Shown here in pieces: positions 1 through 9,690 of a DNA stretch of 64,000 bases. The notes beneath the pieces were generated by a model. It saw only the letters and a list, made by a program, of their open reading frames with translations. It ran no database searches and was not told the origin of the DNA. The stretch is from Mantis religiosa (lineage: Eukaryota; Arthropoda; Insecta; Mantodea; Mantidae), in NCBI GenBank assembly GCA_030765055.1, contig CM060955.1:153636506-153700505 (forward strand), given 5' to 3'. The translations under genes were made by a program, and so were the position numbers. How positions within the stretch are numbered: the stretch's first letter is position 1; each line of letters begins with the position of its first letter.

Positions 1-1040
1 TGTAATGCTCTACACTAAAAGAAAAGGCCAAGAATAAAACCGATACAAACGTGCAGTTCAATGTCCCGTGCCTTTCCTGAGTAGCTGTGACTACAGCGAC
101 ACACAATGGCAGTCTTGTGTAACGCCAAATACACGTAGGCTTTGATAGACGTCGCGCAAGGAGTAATTTCTATGTATATATCAATATGTCTTAGTTACTA
201 AAAATATTTTTTAAAGAAACTTCAGAAGCTGTATTCTTTCTGTGGTTTACACTAGCTTGTAAATGTGAATGACAATAAATTACAGCAGTATGTTATACAA
301 ATATAAATTTATACCAACAACAAGCGTTGTGTTTCTGAATTAAAGTTTCCCAAGTTCTGTATAAGTCTCAAAAATTCAACCAAAAATTCGTATATTTCAT
401 TCCCATTTTTGTTATTCTTATTGACTGTCGCACGCTGTAAATATGCCGTAGGTACCTCGTTCTGTTAAAGAGATATTAAAACTTTTCCGTTGCTCAACTG
501 GATACAAAAGAGCCTTTTAAGACTGTGTTGTACTTTAGTATTCTCAGCCCTGTTTAGAAATTTCATTGCACTTTTTGACAAGGTGCTTCAGAACGTCCTA
601 GAATGTTTAAGTTTAAATGTCATAAAAGAATCTCAAATAACAGACACTTAAACAAAAGATAGTCTTCATTTGAATAAGCATTAAGCACACCAGACGTTTA
701 CATAAGATGCTTACTTTCACCAGCATCTTTAAAGAAATAAAGAAGAAGAAAGGAAGTTAGACCTTGAGCTATAGCGAAATACTTCAATGCTGGTCGCTAC
801 CCGTGACATGGAAATTTTGTTTGCCTAGTGTGGTCTATACACAAAAAATTATTACCACCTCTAATTCAATATAGGTATTAATAAATTCAAACAAATAACA
901 TGGGATATCCATGAATTGCTTCACACCACTAAAATAAAAATATATTTGACAAACTGTTTATTATAACAAGATCTGCATTTTCTATTCTCTGTTACACTTT
1001 ATTAGTTTTATAAATGACAAGACAGATTAATGAGCGGTTC
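1..1040 (+). repeat. Array unit with core copy 1
   Basis: Core at 40-194 followed by the standard downstream modules. It is colinear with 19,900-21,090 and with 46,650-47,440, which carry the same modules before a tRNA-like element. No credible gene. Confidence 0.6.
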
Positions 1041-1200
1041 AGTGGCCTACCGGGAAACATATGAGTCAGTTGGAGAATTTAATGTTATTTCGGCATGTTG
1101 GCCATAGTAGCTCAGTAGTTTAGAGCAACCGAACGGAGAGTGGCAGAACTGTGGTTCAAGTCTCGGCTATAGCATTGGACATTTTCCGTCTGGCTCTACT
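1041..1200 (+). repeat. tRNA-derived short repeat, copy 1
   Basis: Positions 1,101-1,173 form a 73-nt tRNA-like cloverleaf: acceptor halves GCCATAG and CTATAGC, D stem GCTC/GAGC, an A box at 1,108-1,119 and a B box at 1,153-1,163 (GGTTCAAGTCT). The triplet at the anticodon position is GGA, but the base before it is C where a real tRNA has U, and the T stem pairs poorly. The repeated segment also includes about 60 bp upstream of the tRNA-like start. It is therefore a tRNA-derived repeat rather than a working tRNA gene. Confidence 0.6.
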
Positions 1201-2884
1201 CATTCAAAGCTGCAGCTTTGTTGTATACAAAAACCAATAGAGATCACCAAGAAATATTGTGCTTTTTGTAAAACGTAGTCCGCGAAATCCTTTTTAAACA
1301 TCCAAGAATTCGGAAATTGATGTGTGTCCATGCAAATCTGGTTCTTCAGCTCAAATTATTTGTGTATAACTTTAGCTACCATCTCGTTACCCTAAAAATT
1401 AATTTAGTATTCTAAATTATATGGTTATTATTTAATAGATACCTATATGCCTTCTTGGTGCAACAATTAATAATGTAGTAACTATTCGGTTTCTTTCTTA
1501 TTAATATAAGGAACAATTAACACATATCTCTTAAACTACAATATTGGACAGCCCTTTGTACAGTAGTAAGGGAGTTAATGAGACCTTAAAATTATATTAT
1601 CGATCTTTCTCTCTCTTCTTACATATTTCTAGATACACATATATTTTGGAGATCCACCAATTTACTGTAATTAGGTTAAGTAGTAAGGCAAGTCCAAAAC
1701 GTTATGTTTCATTTATTTACGTCCTGCAACAGCAAGCTATATCTGACGATGACACGAGTGAAATAATTCTCAAGTAATCCGAGATAATGTAAATCTAATG
1801 TCTTTCAGAACAGATATTAAAATAGGTCATGCCAAACTTCAAATATCCATTCTGTTGGCAATTGACAAATTCTTCGCTCAGTCCACTTAGGGTGAGTTTA
1901 CTTTGAGTGCCACAGAATATACCTATATGGATCTGCTCCTACACATTCAACATTTTCGAAGAGGTTTCTAATTAAGGGACATTGTCTTATTTCGATTTAT
2001 TTTTAGCTCTAGGTGATACCTAAATAGATACATATTTATACTGCAACCATGAAATTTAATTTTTTAGTGGAGTGCAATTTCTTCTCTACCTACTATGTAT
2101 ATACTACTTAACACTAAAAGGAAAGCGCCACGAGGAAAACCGGTACAAACCTGCAGTTCAAATGCCCCGCCTAATTCCTGAGTAGCTGTGACTACAGCGA
2201 CACACAGTGGAAGACTCTTGCAGCGCAAAGTACACGAAGGAAGCAATAGATGTCGCGCAAGTTGTAATTGCTATATGTATACCGATGTGTCTTAGCTATT
2301 AAGAATATTTTACAATTATTCAGAATAAAGAGATCTTTAAAGTTTTGTACATTTGCCATCAAATATCTCACACAAACAGTAGTATAATCAAAATTGCTAC
2401 AGCAACATTTTATAAAATCAAACATTTTAAACAATTTTGTATATAAAGTTTGTCTGTAGTGGTGTATTATCTTAGAAGATGCTGAAATTTTCCATTTCGT
2501 TGTATGCTATTCCTTTTACCACTAGCAAAAGTTAAAGACATATGAACGCTGGCCAATGCTCAAGCGGAGCGCTGTTGCCAAGCGTGGTTGGTGTACCCGC
2601 AGAAGTTCTGTACGTAGCACGTGTTACACGCCAGAAAATGTTCTACCTATTCTTCCCGTAATTAAACATGACATTAAATATTCGAAAACTTAAGAACTTA
2701 CCTTGACACACGTCACAGCAGTAGAACAGCAAACACGGTTTCCAAAACGGTAACTCGCTTTCTGACTTCATGGATCTTTCCCGGAGATTGAAATGCAGGT
2801 ACGGTCCTTTTTCTAAGGATGAAGTTGCTTCACTACAAAGGAAGGATGATGCTAAGGAGAAATATGGCGGCTGACCCAAGGAGC
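1201..2884 (+). repeat. Array units between tRNA-like copy 1 and the GC-rich block; core copy 2
   Basis: 1,201-2,060 is colinear with 21,270-22,130, 27,010-27,840, 47,600-48,440 and 57,480-58,330. Core copy 2 is at 2,140-2,295. The stretch 2,310-2,500 resembles 11,500-11,700 and 28,980-29,170. Short open frames here are not conserved between copies. Confidence 0.55.
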
Positions 2885-3608
2885 CATGACAGTACAGAGG
2901 GCAGTGTCCATACAGTTTACTTGGATAGAGAGCTCATCCGAGAGCTGTCAACGAACTCGCTACCCTACAGCCCAGCAGCTAAGACTTAAAGGTCCGTGGC
3001 CGGAGGTCTCGAAATGGTCCAAGCAGAATAGCGGAGACTGGCACCAGACCTACCGGAGGAGGAAGTAGTCTTCGTTGGAGCATACTCTCGCGAACGCATA
3101 TTGTCGCCTCCCGTAGGGAAGGGGATCCGTCCCCTTCAGCTGCAATGTTGCGGACGCTGCTGACCTCTGAGGTACCTCTGACGTTACTAGACCAACCTCG
3201 AGCCGAACATTCAAGCCCCTCCCTGATAGGGAGTTGTTCGGATTGTGTTCGGCTGGAGGGGACAGTGGTTCCCGATGCCCGTGAGAGATCGGGTTCGTCT
3301 TCGGACTGTGTTGAAGGAAGCCATATATTCTCGCGTACTAGCCAGCATAGCTATTAGAAGGTCTGCTAGAACACCAGGCGGCCACACCGAAGTCATATCA
3401 ATAGCCTTCCCATTTTGGATTAGGCGCGCGTAGGTGGCGTATCCACTTCCATCCCGTCTTGAGTCCATAGGACCAGGTAGAGGGGGGTCTTTCCCTATGG
3501 AAAACCCCACGTAGACGTCGGGCCCCCTTTCGTGAAAGCTCGGTAACTCACTGGTCGTCAGAGGGGGGCCTCAGTTTTCACTCTGTGTGGATTTCCCTTG
3601 TATATCCA
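2885..3608 (+). repeat. GC-rich repeat block of unknown identity, copy 1
   Basis: This GC-rich block stands out from the AT-rich matrix and recurs at 29,206-29,800 and 52,079-52,834. Its left end (ATGACAGTACAGAGGGCAG) is shared with 29,208. It runs up to the LTR at 3,609, as the 52 kb copy runs up to its LTR. Open frames on either strand are not conserved in frame between copies, so I do not call a protein. It may be non-coding internal sequence of an LTR element or a separate non-autonomous element. Confidence 0.5.
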
Positions 3609-3996
3609 CATTGTTGAGGTGAGGCGGAGCGAGGGACGAGCTCAAAGAGACGTGCAGTGCATTGCGAAGGGAAAGGATTGTCGAAACGGTGGGGTGAAGG
3701 AGACGGATTTCTGGATAGTTCTTCTTTCTTCTAGCGCGGTCTTGATTGATTGAGAACTTGCCGTATAATGAGACATCTATTAAAAGGAAGACGCCGCCCG
3801 CCACTGGGAACAGTCGCTAACTGGACACGTGTGCGTGAATAGCTGAAAAATGAACTCTTTTGTGGTCGATGATCTTACAATTCGTATTGTGTATGTGACG
3901 TAAGTCTGGTGTACGAAGTGTATTCCTCCGGAAACAAAAAGATAATTTTACTCTTTCTAACCAGGACTTTTAATTTCAGCAACCTAAAAAGTCAGA
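3609..3996 (+). mobile_element. Gypsy-type LTR, 5' end lost (copy 1)
   Basis: Homologous to the LTR at 52,835-53,236 but lacking about its first 15 bp. A TATA-like TATTAAAAGG lies near 3,778. The end (GTCAGA) is followed after 2 bp by a primer binding site. It sits between the GC-rich block and an inverted LTR piece, so it is not part of a simple provirus. Confidence 0.6.
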
Positions 3997-3998
3997 AT

Positions 3999-4016
3999 TG
4001 ATGTCAGGAGTGGGAC
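3999..4016 (+). other. Primer binding site, leucine-tRNA-like
   Basis: TGATGTCAGGAGTGGGAC is one base away from TGGTGTCAGGAGTGGGAC, which I recognise as the complement of a leucine tRNA 3' end. It lies 2 bp after the LTR end, as expected for a Gypsy-type element. The tRNA assignment is from memory of the consensus. Confidence 0.55.
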
Positions 4017-4260
4017 CAAAGGCGAGGTTTTATCTCCGCACTGCGCTGCCCGTCTGTTTGAACTCGTCCCTCGCGCTGCCTCACCTCAACAATCCTGCCA
4101 TACATCGTCGGGACATCCGCCGACACTTCTACCCTGAAAGAGACCACCAGATGAGAGATGATGTGAAATGATAACGGGAATGAAATGGAAGGATAGGAAA
4201 TTCCGAGAGTGTAATTAAGTTACACAACATTCGCCTAAGGATATAGGAAAGACCCCGAAA
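4017..4260 (-). mobile_element. Inverted LTR piece and trailing sequence after the primer site (copy 1)
   Basis: 4,021-4,105 reads as the reverse complement of the 5' half of the same LTR family, directly after the primer site where gag leader should be. Compared with 53,257-53,400 it lacks about 55 bp next to the primer site. The flank 4,105-4,260 matches 53,400-53,560. No gag or pol follows. Confidence 0.5.
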
Positions 4261-5249
4261 AAACCCCATGTGTCAAGTAGGTCGGCTACGACAATCGATC
4301 TTACATTTGCCCTATGTTCTGGAATGGAGAGCTTTCGTAAAAACTTCTCAATATTCAATATGATCTTTCTGCCCTAAGAATGAATAATTATTAACAATAT
4401 TTTATAAAGCTTTAGAACAATTATGTTGTTTTTGTTTAAACATATCCTTATTTAACATATAACATACAAAAATTAAGATAGACCGACAAGAGAAATTATA
4501 TTTTCAAAGTAGTCTCCTAAAACATCTATAAGGTCCACAATTTCCACTCTTTTTATGTTCTCAATTCAGGTTTCACCTCTGTTAATTACTTCTAATAAAT
4601 GTAGCAAGTTATGTACTACACAGTTATTTAGTAAGCGTCTACTGTGAGTCTGTCTCACGTTCAAGAGGTCCCGAGTTCGAATCTCGGTCAGGCTGATTTA
4701 CCTGGATAAGGTTTCTTTCGGAGTTTTCCCTTATCCAGAATGACGAATGCCAGGTAACTCTAAACTCCATGGACCCTGGGCCCATATGAGCATCTTTTCA
4801 CCCATTCCATTCATTGTCAGAAATGACTTAACGTTGGAGGACGTAAGTTTGAAAAATCATTTCCTGTGAAATAACCTTGGTAACGTTGGTATTTCCAACT
4901 AAGATGCTCAAATGTACATAACATTTGGCACTAGACATTCCTCACATCAGAGATATCCTGCTTTTTATTTAGATTTATAATTCCAAACGTGTTCGCATTC
5001 GTACGCATTACTGAACAATTACATGATTTTTCGGAAATTCCAGTTAATTAACATATTTGTAATATTCTGTTAAATCAGCTCTGTAGCAGCAATACTTGTC
5101 TTCTAAGATTGTATTATACTTTAGTGTTCTCAGCTTTCTTTGCATATGCTTTCTCGTAAGACATCAAAAAGGCGTTACAATGTTTAAGTTTGGGTCCTAT
5201 TTCGAATATTGAGTTTATTGTTCAAATTCTGTAACGTCTAGAACGTTAA
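4261..5249 (+). repeat. Array segment carrying a second tRNA-derived repeat (SINE2, copy 1)
   Basis: Colinear with 53,560-54,560. SINE2 spans about 4,631-4,850. It has a perfect tRNA T arm at 4,671-4,687 (CCGAG, loop TTCGAAT, CTCGG) and a perfect 10-bp hairpin, CTGGATAAGG at 4,702-4,711 with CCTTATCCAG at 4,729-4,738. A conserved tail follows through CTCCATGGACCCTGGG to ACGTTGGAGGACGTAA. Other copies lie near 5,526, 11,730, 31,635, 54,000 and 55,190 (+), and 23,888 and 61,800 (minus). Confidence 0.55.
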
Positions 5250-5525
5250 CGTACCGTGGCTAGATGAGCGAATGCATTTCGTAGAGGAAGGGAAGACGTG
5301 GAGCTGACAGACCGCAATCAGCAACTGATGATGAGCATGTGAATGCTGTTAGAGCAGAGCTGGGAGAACATCGATTTTGGACAGATATCAGCTCATGTGA
5401 TTTCGTTGTTTTGCGAAAATGAAATTTCCACCTAGAGGAGCTCGCTTTAGAGCTAGATAGAGAATTATACCAACAGTAAAGCTGTCTCTTTGATATTAGG
5501 ACAACAAGACGATGTGGATAGCATC
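5250..5525 (+). pseudogene. Internally deleted mariner-like transposase remnant, copy 1
   Basis: The + strand carries a decayed helix-turn-helix segment (RTVARxANAFRRGRED) and, a little further on, a decayed transposase C-terminus, so the catalytic middle is missing. The same join occurs at 31,137-31,545 and 54,560-54,850. Multiple stops and frame changes show it is dead. The copy ends at 5,520-5,525 (AGCATC), where a deletion joins it to SINE2 tail sequence. Confidence 0.55.
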
Positions 5526-6739
5526 ATTTTATCCAATTCATTCACCATCCTATATGACCTAACGTTGGAGGAATTATATTACAAAAAAAGGGAAAAAAGC
5601 ACACGCGGTCTGCTTTTGTGAGAGGTAGACCTTGGGCGTTTCAAATGTCTCGCGTGTTTCCTGGGCAGCCGTGACTGCAGCGACACAGACTGGAATTCGC
5701 ATGCCACGCGAAGTACACGTAGGATGTGATAGATGACGCGCACGTTGTAATTGCTATGTACATATCAGTATGTCTTAAATATTCGAATATTTTAAAAACA
5801 TTAGAATATTGGCGATTTTTTCTTCGTTCAAACCATGTACTAAATGTGAATGTTAGTTACTTGTAGTTATATTACGTATAAAAATCAAATTATACCGACA
5901 AGAAGTATTGCATTTTTGAACAAAAGTCTCCTAAGACTTGCATAAGGCGCATAATTCCAACAATTTTTACATTATTTGTTCCACTTTCGATTCATTAGAG
6001 ACGTCCTGCTTTTTATTTGAAACATGTACGGATGGGTACGCATTACTTAACTTTCACATTAATTATCGCAAATTCCTGTTGATTAACATATTTGTAACAT
6101 TTCATTAAATCAGCACTGTATTAGCATTTCCTGTCTTTTAAGATTGTGTTATACTTTAGTTTTGTCAGATCTGTTTGTAAATTTGATTGTGCTTTATAGT
6201 AAGGCACTGAAAACGTGTTTAGTTTGGTTCCTATTTCGGATATTGAGTTTATTGTTCAAATTCTGTAACGTCTGGGATTCTCCACAATATTCGCAGTTTG
6301 ACAAACTGAATGGTTCTAATGAAGGAAAATCGTCGACATGTCCGTGTTTAAGTTTCTCTTTAAATAACAAACTCTAGATACTGATCGTCTGAATTTCGTC
6401 ACATGTTTCTAGAATAAAAAATAATTTAGGAATTAATATATTCATGGAACAAATACAGTTAACAGTCCGGTTGTCGTAAATGGCGATGGAGCAGGTATTA
6501 TTTATATGTTTCTAAATTTTATTTTGTATTAAATTAAATCGGAACTTTTAATAAACTGTTGCTCTTCTGAGGTAAGAAATAAGTACAGTTCTCGGAGAAC
6601 TATAACTAGACCGCATTCAGCGCCACTTATCGTCATTCGAACAGCTATCTCATTTATTATGAATAAACAAATAAATGAAACAATGCATTATTAATTCTGT
6701 ATACTCCAAGATTTTACAACCTTAGGCTACATTTATTTG
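5526..6739 (+). repeat. Array unit with SINE2 tail and core copy 3
   Basis: Begins with a SINE2 tail piece (5,526-5,590), then core copy 3 at 5,630-5,776. The remainder is colinear with 31,930-33,540, 49,390-51,000 and 55,420-55,780. At 6,600 the motif CTATAACTAGACC marks the site where 30,599 carries a 414-bp insert. Confidence 0.55.
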
Positions 6740-7600
6740 TCTTTACCTTGTTGCTACATTGGCTTACGTGACACCCACGTCTTCTGCTCTGCCTGGTAAC
6801 TCTTAACCTCCAGGCCTTCTTGTTACTTAATTAGCCCCTTTCCTCCCGTATCTTCCGTTTTCTTATATTCTTGCCCATTTTTTAACATTCTCTAAGAACT
6901 CGCCAATACTTCTTACCTTCTTTTCCTCCATTCCTGGTAACACTTTTAGAACTACCATCCTCTTCTCTATTCTCTCCCATTTTTTCTCCCAAAGCTTGTT
7001 TCTCCATATTGCAAGATCCTCGCTTTCTGTTACATAGTGTTCTATACTCTCTTTTCCCTCACACAGTTCACAAATTCCCTTTTTTCTAACTCTTATTCCT
7101 CTTAGGAATATTGTTCCTGTTCTAATCCAAGCTAGCCCTTCTCTCTCTTGTCTATTGCAGTAATATACGTATGCTGCTCGTCCCCAATTTCGTTTTATTT
7201 GTTTGTAAAATTGCAATTATTTCATATTTTCTGAAATTCCGCATATTTCCTGCGTTTCTATATCTTCTATTCTGCATTTTACCAATATACTTACATCGCT
7301 TGTGTTCCTTTCCTCTAATCCCCACATTAGACCGCTTGGCTCTCACAATGGCGACCGCAAATTGAGAAAAATGGTGGACAAAACGGCGCTGGGGTGGGTG
7401 TTCTCCGGTACCTCCGGTTTCCCCCGCCAACTCATTCCAGCGGTGCTCCTTCTTCATCTCATGCATAATCAGTGTCACCGCCTGCGGTGCCGTATGTAGT
7501 AAAAGCGGGCGTTAAACACTACACATTCATTCTAATCTCCATATATCTCCCAATTCTACTTTTTCCATAATACCTACAATCGCAGCCCAGCAACTATTTG
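6740..7600 (-). pseudogene. 3' piece of a LINE ORF2, copy 1 (minus)
   Basis: The minus strand encodes the C-terminal part of a non-LTR retrotransposon polyprotein: a conserved stretch RTGTIFLRGIRxREKGICELC at 6,863-7,216 and a zinc-knuckle-like C-x2-C-x7-H-x4-C with the last Cys changed to Ser. Upstream codons continue in another frame and are split by a 210-bp insertion at 7,321-7,530. Homologous pieces lie at 33,560-34,075 and 51,010-51,580 in the same orientation and with the same flanks, so this piece spread with the array and not by three separate insertions. Reverse transcriptase and endonuclease are absent. The clade is not assigned. Confidence 0.55.
7321..7530. mobile_element. 210-bp insertion with 7-bp target duplication
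   Basis: TCTAATC occurs at 7,314-7,320 and again at 7,531-7,537. The sequence between is absent from the homologous LINE pieces near 34,010 and 51,520. It is GC-rich, has no obvious terminal inverted repeat and no poly-A, and I do not recognise the family. Confidence 0.5.
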
Positions 7601-8149
7601 AGTTTTCTATTCTTTTCTGCAATAACAGGATATATAAAATGATTCTTTTTTATTATTATAGTGTTCTAAACTTAAACCAACTGCTATCAAGTAATTAATA
7701 GTATGATATAAATGTAAATAAAAATAAGATTAACTATTAAATAAACTATTAATTGACTACTGAAAGGGTTAACTATCAAAGTAGTCTATGAAAACTGTAA
7801 AATTAATCTATTAGCAAAGAAGACAAGAAATGAGAATAAATTTCTAGAAATTTGACATATGTGAGTCAAGAAAAGAATAAGAGGATAAGGAAATATCTGC
7901 AAGACATTTTTATGTTTACATTATCTTCCTTACTACTGAACAATGGTATGAACATATTGTTGTTGTGGAGAGATGTGTAAATTGTTTCTTATATTAATAG
8001 CAAAAAGGACAAATTACTACAGTTATTAATTATTATACAAAGACTATTTATATGTAGTTATTAAAATTATAAATATTGTAAGCTACAGCCTTAACCTAAT
8101 TTTTAGAAATTGAAAAACGAAGGTAAGTTGCAAAATTAAAGAATCCGAA
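7601..8149 (+). repeat. AT-rich array segment
   Basis: Colinear with 34,080-34,640 and 51,590-52,070. Contains long AT-rich stretches and no credible open frame. Confidence 0.5.
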
Positions 8150-8357
8150 ATCTCTTACAGTTTACCAATTATACAAAGTCATCCAAATTAAACGGCACTT
8201 CGGAGATTACTATCTTACTGTACACTTGTCATAAAATTTCTCACATAGATATACTAATCAAAATTGTTACACCAAATTTTTATAAAATCAAAGATGTCGA
8301 TGGTGCCTGGAGTGGGGCATTTTCTTGGAAGGAGCAGAACTTATGATTTCATTCTTT
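8150..8357 (+). repeat. Left arm of a large inverted repeat in the array
   Basis: Matches the reverse complement of 9,060-9,300, and in direct orientation 34,630-34,850. Markers are CAGTTTACCA, CATTTGTCATAAAAT-like and GGAGTGGGGCATTTTCTT. The arms enclose a 0.7-kb spacer with no match elsewhere in the window. Confidence 0.55.
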
Positions 8358-8545
8358 ATGCGTGTAATGTGTGTAATGTCCATTTGCTCTAGAGAGTGCA
8401 AACCAATATTATTCAGTTGTTCTTCCGTTGGGAATAGTGGGAAAAGTGTATCAGCTGCATTAACTTGCAGTTGAAATGAGTGACGAGGTAATCCCACCCC
8501 CCTTTTCTCTGGCTTTAAGCCAAATTGATTGAATGTGTGCACATA
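8358..8545 (-). CDS. Unrecognised coding-like fragment (minus)
   Basis: The minus strand is open for about 62 codons within the spacer (frame running from 8,542 towards 8,358), with a balanced, protein-like composition including the stretch LPTEEQ-type FPLFPTEEQLNNIGLH. Beyond 8,358 the frame enters array sequence. No motif that I recognise, no signal peptide and no domain call. It may be an exon or a captured fragment of a gene or mobile element. Confidence 0.3.
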
Positions 8546-8590
8546 TTATGTTCGAAACAGCAATAATACGTATAAACTGACTGATGTTGA

Positions 8591-8779
8591 ACACTTATTT
8601 ACGAAGGAATCGACAAGGCAACACCAGACTGGTTAAACTTCGTGAGACATGCAGATAAGATACAAAAACACGACTTTTGGAACGAAACATCACGTAACGA
8701 GATTTTGGAGCCTATGATCATCAATGTTCAATTCACGGACGAGAAGACAATGACAATGACGAATTGTCTCTTGACATAA
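8591..8779 (+). CDS. Unrecognised coding-like fragment (plus)
   Basis: Open for 62 codons from just after a TGA (8,588-8,590) to TAA at 8,777-8,779, with no ATG before codon 46. The composition is protein-like, rich in Asp, Glu, Lys and Trp, with segments such as YEGIDKATPDWLNFVRHADK. The neighbouring fragment at 8,358-8,545 is on the other strand. I do not recognise the family. Lack of a start points to an exon or a truncated fragment. Confidence 0.3.
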   Translation, partial: TLIYEGIDKATPDWLNFVRHADKIQKHDFWNETSRNEILEPMIINVQFTDEKTMTMTNCLLT

Positions 8780-9059
8780 GTGACATTCGCATATATATGG
8801 ATGCGCCACTGGCAGTTCTTTTGATTAGCAAAATAGGTAATACATAAAACAAGTGCATAACATACAATTGTGACTTCTACAACTGCATTATTACTAAAGT
8901 TGGTAAAATATATTTTGGGTTCCGTTACGGCTGACGCCAAGTAGACTAGGATAGTGTGCGACAGAGGGGGACATATGAAAAGAGTGGGGGTAACGAGGTG
9001 GCAGCACTGAGCAGGTTAACGTATCTGTTTCGCTACAATACAGAACTCTACCTACTTGA
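8780..9059. other. Rest of the unmatched spacer between inverted arms
   Basis: No match to the array or to known elements. A 70-codon minus frame (8,728-8,940) overlaps the plus fragment and is weakly protein-like. Nothing else is supportable. Confidence 0.3.
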
Positions 9060-9690
9060 AACACTTAATAGTGAGTAGCATACCTTGAAATAAAAAAGTT
9101 CTGCACCTTTCTAGAAAATGTCCCACTCCACACATTCTCTACAAATATCATTTTCAAAAAGTATTGATTTTATAAAAACTTGTAAAAGTTTTCATTAGAA
9201 TGCCGTTGTGTGAGATATTTTATGACAAATGTACAGCTTGACAGTCTTCTCAGAAATGCTCTTTATTCTCGATGACATTGTATAACAAGTAAACTGTAGG
9301 AGACAATTGTTAGTGTAGACCTTGTCAAAACAAAAATTTATATCAAATACTTTTATCGCGGAGTGAAGCATTTCTTATGTATTCCTTGTTATTTGTTTGA
9401 ATTTATCAATACTTTTATCAAATTAGAAGTTTTCGTCGTTGTTTTATCTATAGGTCATGAAACGATAGCAAAATGTCCCACATTAACAGTTTTAAAATAC
9501 TTTGCTGTAGCTTAAAGTCTAACTCTCTTTCTTATTCTTTATTTATAGACGCTATTGAAAGCTCAAAACACCTTAATATAACGTCTGCTGTCTGTAAATT
9601 TTTAATATAGCCTAGGTGTTTATCAAACACCTGTTACTTGATATTCTTTTACTGTACATAACACTTGCATTTTGTAATGTGTTGTATAAT
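9060..9690 (-). repeat. Inverted array segment
   Basis: The reverse complement aligns module by module with the array (for example 28,590-29,150 and 11,100-11,670): the TTTATTTAAATAAACTTTACAG-type module, the TAGACCTTGAG module, AATTCAAACAAATAACAAGGAAT and the CAGTTTACTTGTTATAC module. This is the only stretch of this length seen against the common direction. Confidence 0.55.

Noticed and set aside
1101..1173. Functional tRNA-Ser(GGA) gene
   Set aside because: C instead of U before the anticodon, weak T stem, and repeated 5' extension indicate a tRNA-derived repeat.
2064..2246. Protein conserved across array cores (minus frame)
   Set aside because: Similar minus frames appear at several cores (for example 35,720-35,908) only because the DNA is similar; starts, stops and frames are not maintained.
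3211..3510. 99-codon minus frame in the GC-rich block
   Set aside because: Same block as above; frame differs between copies.
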